Translations under genes and position numbers: made by a program
Shown here: positions 22,414-33,104 of the stretch, piece after piece
How positions within the stretch are numbered: the stretch's first letter is position 1
Layout: each line of letters starts with the position of its first letter
Notes under the pieces: model-generated
Databases searched by the model: none
Told to the model about the DNA's origin: nothing
The model's input: only the letters and a program-made list of their open reading frames with translations
Source of the DNA: Hermatobates lingyangjiaoensis
Taxonomy: Eukaryota; Arthropoda; Insecta; Hemiptera; Hermatobatidae
Direction: 5' to 3'
Length of the DNA stretch: 64,000 nucleotides
Assembly (NCBI GenBank): GCA_026182355.1
Contig: JAPFBL010000370.1
Coordinates: 248,001-312,000, forward strand

Positions 22414-22600
22414 ATGCCGGCCCGCGAGAGACTAGAGGGTTGAAGTCCTATCAACATTGCCTCTCCTAAAACAGAAGGAGCTGACTAATAAACTCGATTC
22501 TTGTCTTCAATCACGTGCGAGCTAGTTTATTTAAATTCCTTTTTTTTTAAAAACCTATTCATTACCCGGACACGCGTAACTGGTGCCAAACCCGGGATCA
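22414..22600 (+). mobile_element. candidate LTR end and leader of a retrotransposon
   Basis: Sequence unlike the foldback begins at about 22414 (TGCCGGCCCGCGAG). A polyadenylation-type AATAAA is at 22486-22491, and CTGGTGCCAAACCCGGGA at 22580-22597 looks like a tRNA primer-binding site following an LTR. No matching 3' LTR can be identified because the downstream sequence is corrupted. LTR limits are therefore guesses. Confidence 0.5.
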
Positions 22601-22648
22601 TTCCCAACTGTTTAATAGTGAGTGTTGTGTCCAGTGTAGAAACCAACA

Positions 22649-23671
22649 TGACGAGTAAACAGACAACAGGAGCCGATGTTAGGCTCGCAGTGAAAATAGA
22701 ACAAGCGAGAGTAGCAAAAGCAGGGTACCTGATGAACCTTTAATTCGATAAAGAGGTTCGACGGATGCTGGAGTTAGACTTACGTTTTGTGCGGAGTGGA
22801 GTGCGGTGCGAGCAGCCCTTAAGGACAGATATGCTGGAGCCGCAAAGCCTGTAGCTAGAAGTGCGCTAAAAATTTTTGAAATGCGGAAGGAGAATGGTGA
22901 GACCTGCGCTGAGTTCGGGCGCAGATTGGGGGATGCGACAAGGAAATTAACTATGAAGATAAATGAAAAGTGCACAGACAGTCAAGAAGCGAAATGGAGA
23001 ACGACGATATATGGAGAATAGCCAGTGAAATTCTCCTCAAGGCAGCTCCAGAACGAGTGAGAATGGCCCTCCGTATCATGAAGCCCACTAGTCTCGAGGA
23101 GACAATTAATGCCATCCGGAGGAAGAAATGGACCGAGAAGATAACGGTTTATATACAGAGGAAGTCAGACGGAGGATGGGCAGTTGTGACCAGGAGGAGA
23201 GTACCTCAGGATAGGCAATTCAGAGCAAAGCCTATGAGGATCGAGGACAAGGGAGGTATTCACAGGAGAGGAAGCCACGGGGACGCTTTGAAGAGAGAAG
23301 ATCTCAAGCCAGGAGGAACAGCTATGAGGCAGTGGGAGGCTACACGCGAAGAGAGAACCAGTAAGAAGAGGATGTTGGGATGTGGTGAACTCGGTCACTT
23401 CGCGCGAGAGTGTCCGTATTTATATCGCAAGGAGAGACCACGAACGACACAGTATAGACCAACACCAAGAGATGAGTCCATGGAAGTTAACACAACCCGG
23501 CGGGAGAAGATGTGGGGCAGGAGAAGACAAAAAGGGGAAGGCTCTTCAGAGGACGGGAGCTCATCAATCAACAGGGTCGGAGCAAGAGACATCGATAGAA
23601 CGACACGAGCGCTGGTACGAGCGAGGGAAGTGGCCTTCACTGGAAGAGACTCGTGGTGGGAGGATCGCTAG
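22649..23671 (+). pseudogene. LTR-retrotransposon gag, frameshifted
   Basis: A gag-like frame starts at ATG 22649 (TSKQTTGADVRLAV) and stops at about 22741. It resumes in other frames (from about 22806, KDRYAGAAKPVARSALKIFE; then from about 22970 to 23671). The basic, Arg-rich C-terminal part contains a CCHC zinc-knuckle: CGELGHFAREC at 23381-23413. Its first Cys codon (23373-23375, followed by Trp) lies in another frame because one base is missing just before 23381. At least three frame breaks. Gag would coat element RNA. Ty3/gypsy-like by overall look. Confidence 0.72.
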
Positions 23672-23781
23672 TCGAGAGAAGAGGAAGAAGGATTGAAGGT
23701 TAGGCGAGAGGTATATAGGCGAGCAACAGAGAATAGCATAAGAGGTAAGCTCCCTATATTTTTTTTTCCCAAAGGAAGACT

Positions 23782-23929
23782 AAGTGTTTGGTAGATACAG
23801 GGTCAGATAGCACAATTATGGACAATGAAGTGGCAAAAAGGATGGACAATTATTCAGGGCTGACACCGTGCAACTGCACCTTGGCACCATGGCAGGAAGG
23901 AAGAGCCTGGTAGGCGAATTACAGGTAAG
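23782..23929 (+). pseudogene. retroviral-type aspartic protease fragment
   Basis: The frame from 23782 reads KCLVDTGSDSTIMDNEVAKR. DTGS is the active-site motif of retropepsins, which cut Gag-Pol. It runs into a stop at about 23911; the likely continuation (KSLVGELQVRW) is in a different frame. Everything beyond 23930 is corrupted, so reverse transcriptase and integrase cannot be assessed. Downstream of the gag piece, as expected for an LTR element. Confidence 0.75.
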
Positions 23930-24596
23930 ATGGGAAATTAGGTTTTTTCTTTAACCCATTTTTGGGGAAAATTTAAAACCAGGGGGGAAAAATAAATTTT
24001 TTCCAAAAAAAATTTTTTTATTTAAAAGGAAATTTAATTTTGGAAAAATTTTCCAACAAAAAAGGGGCCCGGGAAAGGGGAACCCGGGAAAACCCGGGGG
24101 TTTAAGAAAAATTTAAAAAAGGGAAAGGGTTAGGAATGGGGGTAACCCAAAAGGAAAAAAAAAGGGGGTTTAAAAAAGGGGGTAAAGGGGAAAGTGGGTT
24201 TTTTAAAAAAAAAAAAGACACCTTTAAACCCAAAAAAAGAGTTGGAAATTAAACAACCCGGGGGGAAAAAAGGGGGGGAAAAAAAAAATTTTAAAGGGGG
24301 GTTTTTCCGGGGGGAAAAATTTTGGAAAACCCCCGGGGAAGGGAATTTTAAAAAAACTTGGGGGGGAAAATTTTGGAAAAAAAAAAATTTTTAGGGGAAG
24401 GAAAGGGAAAACCGAAGGAAAAAAAAGGTAATTTCCCTTTTTTTTTTCCCCGGAAGGGGGGAAAAAAAAGAAAAAAAAGGAAATGAAAAAAAAAAAAAGG
24501 GGAAACCGGAAATTTCCCAAAAAAAAGGGGAAAAAGGGGAAGGGAAAAGGGGGAAAAAAAAAAGGGGTTTTTTTTTGAAAAAAAAGGGGAAAAATT

Positions 24597-24638
<42 letters not shown>

Positions 24639-25579
24639 AAAAAGGAAAAAGGGGGGGTTTTTAACCCAAAAAAAATTTAAACCTTGGGAAAAAAAAAAAA
24701 AAAAAGGTAAAAATTTTAAAGAATTTTAAAAAAAAGGGGTGAAGGAAAGGGTTAAAAGGGGGGAAAAAAAGGGAATCCCCGGGTTTAAATTTTTTTTTAA
24801 AAAAAACCTTGGGAAAAGGAAATTTTGGGGAAATTTAAAAAACCTTTGGGGAAATTTTGGGCCCAATTTTGAGCCCTTTTTCCCCCAAAAATTCCAAAGG
24901 GAAACCCCTTAAAAGGGGTTTAAATTTTTTAAAGGGTTTTAAAAATTAAAATTTGGGGAATTTCCCAAAGGAAGAAAATCCAACCAAGGAAAATTAAAAC
25001 CCCCCCCCCAAAAAAAATTAAGGGCCCCGGGGCCCGGGAACCCCTTTTTTCCCAAGGGTTTTTAAATTTCCCTTTCCAAAGGAATTTTGGGTTCCCCCCA
25101 AAAGGGGGGGAAAATTTTAACGTTTCTCCGGGGGGTTTTTCCAAAAAACGGGGAAATGGGAAACCCCTGGAAAAAAAGGGGGGAAAGGAACCCTGGAAAA
25201 CCCCCCTTTTAAAAAAGGTTAATTTTGGGGCCCTTAAAAAGGGAAATTTAAGACCCCCAAAAAAAAAAAAGGATTTTTCCAAAGGAAAAAGGCCCAGGGG
25301 GGAATTTTAAAAAAAAAGGGTTTAAAAACAAAAAAGGAAGGACAGAAAAAGGGAAAGAAGTTTTAACCAAAAGGTTTTTAAAAAAAGGGGGGTTTGGGGT
25401 TGGGGGTTTTTTTTAAAATTTTATTAAACAAAACCAAAAAAAAAAAATTTTTTTTTCAGGCTTTTGGGGGAAAAAAAAAAACCAAAAATTAAAGCAAAAA
25501 ATTAAAAAAGAAAAAATGAAACATTTTTAATTTTAAAATTTCCCCCTTTTTTTAAAATTTAATTTTAAAGATTAAAAAA

Positions 25580-25617
<38 letters not shown>

Positions 25618-26452
25618 GCCGAAAGGGTTTTTTTTTAAAAATTTTTTTAAAACCAAATTTTTCCCAAAAGGTTTAAAAAAGGGGTCCCCAGGGGGGGGGC
25701 CCCTTAAAAGGGGGGCCCCAAAACCAAAAATTTGGGGGTTAAAAATTTAAATTAATTAAAAAAAAGGGGGTTAATTTTTCCCCCCAAAAAAAAAAAAATT
25801 CCCCCTTTAAAAAATTTTTGGGGGGGAAAAAAACCCCAAATTAAAAAAAACCCAAAAACCCAAAATAACCCTTTTTTAAAAAAAGGAAAAAAAAAATCCC
25901 TTTTTGGGAAAAAGGGAAAAGGGCCCCTTTTTTTGGGGAAAAAAAAAACCAAAAAAAAAAAAATTTTTTTTTTTGGGTTGGGGTTTTTTTAAAGGGGAAA
26001 AACCCAAAAAGGGCCAAAGGAAAAAAAAGGATTTTAAAAGGGGAAAAAAATTTTTAAAAAATTTTTAAAAAATTTTAAAAAGGGGAGGGGAAAAAAATTA
26101 AAAATTTAAAAAAGGGGAAAAAAAAAAAAATTTAAAACTAAAAAATTAAAACCATTTCCAAAAAAAAAATTTTAAAGGGCAAAAGGGGTTGGAAAACCAA
26201 ATTTTAAAGGAAAATTTTTTTAAAAAAAGGAAACAAGTTAAATTTTCCCAAAAAAATTTTTTAAAAATTTTAACCCAAAAAACCAATTTTTTGGGGGAAA
26301 AAAAAAAAAGGAAATTGGTTTTGGGAAAAAAAAAAAGGGTCTTTTAATTTAAAAGGGAAAAATAAAATAAAATTAAATTTCCCGGGGAAAAATTTTTGCG
26401 GGAAAAGGGGGAAAAAATTAAAAACCCAAAGGGAAAAAAAAACCCCAAAAAA

Positions 26453-26492
<40 letters not shown>

Positions 26493-26520
26493 GAAAAAAA
26501 AAAAATTTTAACCGAACCTT
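23930..26520. other. homopolymer-inflated consensus artefact
   Basis: Nearly every base sits in a run of two or more (runs of A, G, T, C of 3-9), with isolated single bases almost absent; alternating dinucleotides and codon structure vanish. The edges fade: at 26515-26640 family A text is recognisable but with bases dropped. This pattern fits very low-quality long-read consensus, not real DNA. Lys/Phe/Gly/Pro frames here (e.g. 24194-24394, 24929-25282) are meaningless. Confidence 0.9.
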
Positions 26521-26635
26521 CAAGGTTTTTTGACTGACGAAATTTGAGGTTGAAAATTTAGTCTTGTTTTATTTCTTTTGTGGTTTGATCATTGAGTTTT
26601 CACGTGTTTATGTGAAATTATATATATATTATATA
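26520..26635 (+). mobile_element. family A right half-arm, error-ridden
   Basis: Aligns to the right arm of the 21.69 kb element: TTTTTTGACTGACGAAATTTG stands where other copies have the full CTGACGA motif, and CCC is missing from the TTTTCCCATTT block. Losses are concentrated towards the corrupted side, supporting sequencing error. Confidence 0.65.
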
Positions 26636-26639
26636 TATA

Positions 26640-27120
26640 TTTTTGTTGAACGACCTTTGTACTGTGGCATGAATAAATTTCATTGTCCATCTTTCAAGTT
26701 TTCTTACCTTTGTTTTAATCTTTCTGGTACTAAATACACTAGTTTCCAAATGCTTTATTATTTTAACTGACATGTTTCGGTCTCCTTGACCATCTTCAGA
26801 GTTAATCATATTCATATAAAAAATAAACAACTTATTACTACTAACTACCACTATATGCACTCTATATAGTGGTAGTTAGTAGGAATAAGTTTTTTTTATA
26901 TAATATGATTAACTCTGAAGATGGTCAAGGAGACCGAAACATGTCAGTGATAAAGAATAAAGCATTTGGAGAACTAGTGTATTTAGTACCAGAAAGATTT
27001 AAAACAAAGGCGAGAAAACTTGAAAGATGGACAATGAAATTAATTAATGCCACAGTACAAAGGTTGTTCAACAAAACATGTATAAAAGAAGGATTGCTCC
27101 CCAAATTTACAAATATATAT
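26640..27120. mobile_element. family H foldback, second copy
   Basis: Differs from 21936-22410 by only a few substitutions over more than 400 bp and keeps both motifs and the peptide block (ERFKTKARKLERWTMK, FNKTCIKEGLLPKFTNI). Here the right end reaches its natural TA boundary (AATATATATATACC) instead of an LTR element. Useful as the empty-site reference for the insertion at 22412. Confidence 0.75.
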
Positions 27121-27129
27121 ATACCATAT

Positions 27130-27560
27130 ATACAAAACTAAGGTTTATCGGGACTCGGTCAGTTCTTCAGGTTCAAATTAAACTCTCATTGCCAACGTTT
27201 CGGTCTTTATTTAAAACCTTTTTCATAGGCAGAAGTATACATTTTGAAACAGAAAAACTAAGTATTACATTACAAATTATTTTACAAAGAAAAACAGTAT
27301 GTGGATTTTAACAACTGTTGTCTGAATGAACACGCAACACTGTTCACACGCGGCAGTGTCGCGTATTCATTCAGACTCAGATGTTAAAATCCACATACTA
27401 TTTTTCTTTGTAAAATAATTTGTAATGTAATACTTAGTTTTTCTGTTTCAAAATTTATACTTCTGCCTATGAAAAAGGTTTTAAATCAAGCCGAAACTTC
27501 AATAAATTTTAATTTAATAAAATAATATAAATATATTTTTTTCATTCCACGGTCGAACTT
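27130..27560. mobile_element. family J foldback
   Basis: Arms of about 170 bp (left 27135-27310, right 27375-27555) with a centre rich in CGCG (27330-27365). The left motif is on the minus strand: GCC, TATGAAAAA, hairpin GGTTTT / AAGACC type, GAA, palindrome ACGT, T, GGC. The right copy has decayed to CCGAAACTTC. It follows family H directly. Confidence 0.7.
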
Positions 27561-28310
27561 TTAATAATATTTATATATATATAAAATATATATATTTATA
27601 CCCCATAAAACGAAAAACGGTCCCTCAGGAAAAATTAATTTAATAAATAAATATTATTAATATATTAAATATTTCTTTTGTCAAATTTTACGCCTTAATT
27701 ATTCTTATTAAATAATAAGGACAAAAATCCGGGTTTTTATTTTAAGAGGTTAAAAAATTAGAACTGAAAAGGGTTCATTTTCATTTTCCGTCTTATTACA
27801 ATATTTTAATTTTTTTAATTTTATTAAATAATAATTATTTTATTATAATTTAAATAAGCCGCACAAAAAGGTTAAAAGTTCGCTTTTTCCTTTTTCTCTC
27901 GGAAGAGTTAACCGAAAAAGAGGACGAAGTTTGGTTTTCCCACTCAGGGGCAATGAAACTTTTTTTATAGTCATAAAAATTTAATATTATATATATATAT
28001 ATTATTATATAATGGTATATTATATATTGCAACATTTATAATATACTGCTTATTATTCTGAATCGACTGAATACATTTTATTTTACTTTCTCTTTATTTT
28101 TCTTGTCTCTATTTCTTATAGCCGTCTCTTGTTTGCCTCTGTGTCTTTCCCCTAATATTTCTGATTCCATCAACGGTTATTGTTAAATCAGTGAAGAAGC
28201 TTTCTTTCGACTGAATCGTTTATACTTTACAATAGTCATAAAAAAGAAATGTATTTTTAATTATTTATTACGAATTTTAATTAAATTAAATAAAATTAAT
28301 AAGGGTATAT
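27560..28310. other. AT-rich spacer, possibly low quality at left
   Basis: 27595-27800 has missing-base texture and mild homopolymers like the artefact edge. 28030-28200 is ordinary. A Ser/Lys-rich short frame at 27850-28035 is not recognised. Confidence 0.4.
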
Positions 28311-28376
28311 CCAACCTGGGTAAGAACCACAGCCAACCTGGGTAAGAACCACAGCCAACCTGGGTAAGAACCACAG
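28311..28376 (+). repeat. 22-bp tandem repeat, three units
   Basis: Units starting CCAACCTGGGTAAGAACC at 28311, 28333 and 28355 are identical. The sequence after it (to about 28600) is moderately GC-rich and unassigned. Confidence 0.95.
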
Positions 28377-28711
28377 CCACTGGGAGTCCAACCTCAGATG
28401 TCAACCCGTAGTATCAACTTATTTTAAGAGTTTCGGAATTTTAAGAGTTCTCCAGACCAGAGGTCTTAGTGAACCTGCTCAGTTACAGGAAAGGTGAATG
28501 GACTTGCAAACCTTCTGATCTGTTAGCCAGGACATGCATATAGCAATACCTGTTGCTCGCTTTCGAGACATGGATGCCATCAGAAAGGGACATGGGCAGC
28601 AATCCCTTTAAATTAAAAAACTTAAATTTATTTGTATTATATTTAAATATATATAGATATGTTCATTGTTTCGTTGTCTCAGAGTCTACCACCATATTTA
28701 TAATAGAGTAA

Positions 28712-28905
28712 AAAGATTTCACATAAACATGTGAAATAACAATCAATGATCAAACCACAATAAGAAATGGGAAAACAAGACAAAGATCCTTCAACCGTAA
28801 CAAGCGGTCCTCATCAGTTGGGTTTTTGACTCTGACGAGGACCGCTTGTTACGGTTGAAGGATCTTAGTCTTGTTTTCCCATTTCTTATTGTGGTTTGAT
28901 CATTT
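28712..28905. mobile_element. family A foldback, compact
   Basis: Near-perfect arms with a minimal centre (CATCAGTTGG region, 28810-28822). The plus core CTGACGA is at 28832-28838, with GAAGGATCTT. It lacks long TA flanks: the left joins TAGAGTAAAAAG. Confidence 0.8.
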
Positions 28906-29134
28906 ATAATAGAATGAACAGAAAAAAATGATAGGCAGTTATAAATATAAGATGACGCGGAACACTCACAGTTGCGTTTTGAAATATGGATAAGGTTTGA
29001 AACTGTTCGCCTGGGGATGCAAGTATTCGTAATTAAGAAAGATATTCCCTTCTTCTTTAATTGATACTAACAACCTCTGTGATAGTAAAAATTGTAATAT
29101 AATCGTTCTTTTATTCATAAAACTTACATGCTTA

Positions 29135-29435
29135 ATTATATTGTTAGATCAGAGGCGAAATGATCGTAGTGGCAACTCGCTCTTCATAGGACTTCACTGG
29201 ATGCAGAGTTCAATATTCACCTGATTTATTCATCCGAGTATGTCTGCCCTTGGAGAGGATGTTAAGCAAAGTTTTTACTTCAAGTGTACCTCAACCTCTC
29301 AGTTATACCACAAAGGAGGACGTCAAGCCGTCTGTCTGTCCACCGATGTCAGGTACTCGTTAAATACCCCCTACTCTAAATATACTTGAATTAGGCAAAA
29401 TTTAGAACCCCCAATGTAGAATCAATGAGAGATGA
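29135..29435 (+). mobile_element. decayed SINE, composite
   Basis: Keeps CAGAGTTCAATATTCACCTG (a worn box B), GGTACTCGTTAAATACCCC and TTAGGCAAAATTTAG of the SINE core and tail. It contains an extra segment with a second copy of tail-like TATACCACAAAGG in the middle. No clean duplication at the ends. Confidence 0.6.
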
Positions 29436-29509
29436 TATATTTCCTCGAGAAAATCAGCATCGGAGGGTTTACCTTATCAGTCCCTCAGCCCTCTTCAATA
29501 TATATAATA

Positions 29510-29745
29510 TATAAAGATATCACATAAGCACGTGAAATAACAATCAATGATCAAACCAAAATAATAAATGAGAAAACAAGACTAAGATCTTTCAACTGTA
29601 ACAAGCGGTCTTCGTCAGAGTCAAAAACCCAACTGGATCCAGTTCGGTTTTTGACTCTGACGAAGACCGCTTGTTACGGTTGAAAGATATTAGTATTGTT
29701 TTCCCATTTATTATTGCGGTTTGATCATATATATATATATATATT
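29510..29745. mobile_element. family A foldback
   Basis: Arms meet at 29632-29642. The plus-strand motif is CTGACGA then GAAAGATATTAG, so the palindrome AGATCT is damaged to AGATAT. A TA tract follows at 29729-29745. Confidence 0.8.
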
Positions 29746-29821
29746 AAAATTGATACTTAGAGTGGTCTACATTTAACTTTATTACAAAGTAAAATATAAT
29801 AAATTTCAGTTCCAATCAATT

Positions 29822-29869
29822 TAAATTTGGTTTTAATGAAAATTTTAATTCACATTAAAACCAAATTTT
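29822..29869. repeat. 17-bp-arm AT hairpin
   Basis: TAAATTTGGTTTTAATG and its complement CATTAAAACCAAATTTA flank a 14-base loop. Perfect arms; no ribozyme core. Confidence 0.8.
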
Positions 29870-29879
29870 AATGTAATAT

Positions 29880-30000
29880 CATGTTGATGGTATTGTGGCT
29901 CGCCTGTTATTAAAATGAGTGCCAAATAATAAAAGAACCACAATTTCTGCCCCTAGAACGACACTAAAAAGTGAAAGAACGGCACTAAAAGGTGAAAGCC
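29880..30000 (+). repeat. dispersed repeat shared with 37.56-37.64 kb
   Basis: TTATTAAAATGAGTGCC, AATAATAAAAGAACCACAATTTC and TGCCCCTAG align in reverse complement with 37565-37640. Probably an old SINE tail variant; type uncertain. Confidence 0.5.
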
Positions 30001-30064
30001 TTATAAGGGAGGACGTTGGAAAACAATGTTTTATTTTTTTGAGGGTAATATTTTTTCTATGCAA

Positions 30065-30900
30065 CTACAATTAACTATACAAATTTATAGTTTTGAGCGA
30101 GATATAACATCTATATATATAACATAATATATCAATTATGTTATATTTATAAATATAAATATGTATGTTAGATATATAAATATAACATAAAATATAACAA
30201 AAATAACTTTTTTTTGAGCGAGAGGTCTAAATTGTTTTTATTCATAACCACTGATTTCAGGGCAGCAGTAAACATTTTAGTTTTGATGGGAATGAGGCAG
30301 AAACTTTTCTTTTTCTCATGTTAATCAATAGTAAATATGACAGAATAGAGGATTACATAGCTAACTACATTTTAGTTTGTTTTATAATTTCAAACTAAAT
30401 ATTTTATGGATATCCATTTTCCTTCAAATGTATACTAATATGTTATTTTCTTCTGGTAAAAAACATGTTTAGCGGTTCTTGGTTATTTCAATCTTTATTA
30501 GAAATATTATTCATTGATGAAGGTTTTTTTTTATTTAAGTTCAGAATAAAGATATAGTGCTAAAACTTTAGTTGGTTGACTCAGAAGTGAAAGTAGAGAA
30601 AAGAGGTTATGAAGTCATTGCAAGTTATATTCAACACAATGCTAAATATATATTGTATGCAAAAAGGGATGTGAAAGACAGACACAGAGGCACTTTGTGT
30701 GAGCGATATGTCCCATGGGACATGGCTGCTTAGCATTGCTTCAGGAGAAATATGGGATACTCGTATTAGAGTATACAAGAACTTGAAAGAGAAGGCCAGA
30801 GTGTAGTGAGAAAGCCTGCTGAACTACTCTGCGCCAAGATATCGATCGCTTCAGAAACTTAAAAGTCAAGAAAGTAAATCATTTTCTAATGGATACTATA
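30065..30900. other. AT-rich spacer
   Basis: TTTTGAGCGAGA occurs at about 30092 and 30213, text also found in the triplicated repeat near 43.89 kb. No gene; the 65-codon minus frame at 30581-30778 is not recognised. Confidence 0.4.
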
Positions 30901-30901
30901 A

Positions 30902-31165
30902 GAGGTCAGGTTAGCTCAGTGGTTAACGTACTCGCCTCTGAACTGGTAGTCTGGGTTTCGATCCCCACCTGGCCCTCGATTTATTCACGCAAGAGGTGAA
31001 TAAATCTGAGTACGTCGTCCCTCGAAGAGGACGTTAAGCCTGTACGATGCCAGGTACTCGTTAAAGATCCCCACTCGAAATGCACTTGAGTTAAGCAAAA
31101 TTTATGACTCCCAATATAAAATCTGTAGAATCACCGATCAAAACGGCTGGTATTATCACCCGCTA
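30902..31165 (+). mobile_element. tRNA-derived SINE, type 2 tail
   Basis: Head GGTTAGCTCAGTGGTTAACG, box B GGTTTCGATCC, shortened central block (CTCGAAGAGGACGTTAAGCC), GGTACTCGTTAAAGATCCCC. The tail ends TCACCGATCAAAACGGCTGG, then TATTATCACCCGC. It shares that tail with 13722-13997. Confidence 0.8.
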
Positions 31166-31735
31166 TGAGATCATTTTAAACAATAAAAAAATATTACCCA
31201 TATATTCTAATTATAAGGTACTCTGTTAATGTACATAGTTTGTTGTAAATTAATGTTAAAATATTATTTGAAAAAAAAATCGCTTTCTAGTCTTGGAACA
31301 GATTAAAATTATTTATATTATTTTAATTGAAAAACTCGTTTCGGAATTCGTACAATTCTGTTTTCGAATGATCTTCTAGAACGTAGTATAGTCGATAACA
31401 TAGATATGATTGTATACTATATGTAATACTTTTGGTCAAATCAAATACTCTACTTGTGGGGGTAAAAGCCAACCATAGGGAGGTGCTAATATAGGATTTG
31501 TTTGTTTCTTTGTTTTAACGTTCATCACATACAGTTTACCATTTCCCTATTTTATTTCATATTACCACAAAAATAATATACCGATAGACAAATTTTATAA
31601 AAATAGGCCAGTGGGAGAGCACTTTTATATGAAGTTTATAAAACATATAGTAAATGTGGAAATTGTTTACTAATACTTGTTTATTATTAAGCTTTATGAA
31701 ATAATACATAATACATTAACACACTAGTTATGCAA
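31166..31735. other. AT-rich spacer
   Basis: No gene. GTGGGGGTAAAAGCC at 31457-31471 resembles GAGGGGGTAAAAGCC at 41245, which may mark a rare dispersed repeat. Confidence 0.4.
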
Positions 31736-32065
31736 TCATAATTGTGTGGTATTTACTCATACTTGTGTATACAAAGCCTCCACACAAAAGAAGTTTTTTA
31801 ATTCAAACTGCGCGTTTCGAACACTTCGTGTTCATCATCAGGTAAAAGTCCAATGAAAGAAGTGAAGGACCGACCACAGTTGAACGTTCACTGAAACTTC
31901 AGTGAAAATGAAAGTTTATTTCAGTGAATGTTCGATTCTGGTAGATTCTCTACTCCTTCCATTCGATGTTTACCTGACGATGAAACCAAAGTGTTCGAAA
32001 CGCGTAGTTTGAATAAAAAAAACCCCCTCTTTTATGTAAAGACTTTGTATCCATTTACGCCAGTG
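31735..32065. mobile_element. family D foldback with compact spacer
   Basis: Left outer text ATGCAATCATAATTGTGTGG. Minus motif at about 31808-31842: GAACAC / GTGTTC, GAA, ACGCGC. Plus motif at about 31973-32010: CTGACGA, T, GAAACCAAAGTGTTC, GAAACGCG. The open frame crossing the right arm (31928-32179) is not a gene. Confidence 0.7.
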
Positions 32066-32249
32066 GAAGCATATTTTTTTTATTTATCCATTCTAAGATG
32101 CTTAAGTTGTTTTAATAATTATCAGAACAAAATAAATGTATTTAATAATTTAACAAATATATTTAAAATAAACTGTTAACAAATATTAAATAAAAGCAGG
32201 TATAGAATATCTTAATACACAACTTCATACAGTTCTTATATGAAGAGTA

Positions 32250-32490
32250 TAAAAAGATTTCACAAAAACACGTGAAATAACAATCAATGATCAAACAACA
32301 ATAAGAAAATGGGAAAACAAGACTAAGATCTTTCAACCGTAACAAGCGGTCTTCGTCAGAGTCAAAAACCCAACTCCTTCACCCAACTCCAACAACAGTT
32401 GGATTTTTGACTCTGACGAAGACCTCTTGTTACGGTTGAAAGATCTTAGTCTTGTTTTCCCATTTTCTTATTGTGGTTTGATCATGAAGA
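32250..32490. mobile_element. family A foldback
   Basis: Arms meet around 32375-32398 (loop rich in CCAACTCC). The plus motif is CTGACGA, AGACCTC, CGGTT, GAAAGATCTTAG; stem II has one change. No TA flanks, so TA is not obligatory for this family. Confidence 0.8.
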
Positions 32491-32659
32491 GTATCTTTTA
32501 TAAGAAGTATTTTAACACGGTATTCTTTCTTTGTCTTTCCTATTTTTGAGTTTTGAATTTATATTGAGTGGTTAATCTTTATATATGACGAGTATGTACA
32601 GTATATGTTTGCTTTACGTTTATGTATATGTATTTTATTTACTATAACTCTAAAACTTT

Positions 32660-32905
32660 TCATGCATTTTTTCATTACCACAGAGGTTAGTATCATTAAT
32701 ATTAAAATTATAGTAATCCGTCTTACCTCGTACCCTGCTGCTGAAGTTCTTAGACCGGTTTCGGGCGTCACCCATCTTCAACAAGAACTGATCAACTAGC
32801 AACTAGTTGATCAGTTCTTGTTGAAGATGGGTGACGCCCGAAACCGGTCTAAGAACTTCAGCAGCAGGGTACGAGGTAAGACGGATTACTATAATTTTAA
32901 TCTAA
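32660..32905. mobile_element. family G foldback
   Basis: Long, almost perfect arms around TAGCAACTAG. Outer text TCATTACCACAGAGGTTAG is shared with 14030. Motifs: minus at about 32750-32785 and plus at 32814-32856 (listed). Confidence 0.8.
32814..32856 (+). ncRNA. hammerhead-like motif, family G, long stem I
   Basis: GTTCTTG (32814-32820), TTGAAGA (first core base T, not C), extra T, hairpin GGGT-GAC-GCCC (32829-32839), GAA, palindrome ACCGGT (32843-32848), C, then TAAGAAC (32850-32856), giving a 7-bp stem I with one G.U. The C-to-T core change should weaken catalysis. Confidence 0.58.
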
Positions 32906-33104
32906 AACTTTTGTTCCATAACTTCATAGCAGTAAATAAAATACTACTATGACTACTTTTCTCACTTGCTATATTTGTTTATTGGAATGCAAAAACTTGC
33001 ACAGAATTTCTTTACCATGACCATTCTTCAAATACTGAATGATTAAAGTGATTTTTCATATGCTTAAATATGACATTATTAATATAACTTCTCGACCATT
33101 GATT

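Noticed and set aside
24194..25952. Lys/Phe/Gly/Pro-rich frames
   Set aside because: They lie wholly inside the homopolymer-inflated artefact.
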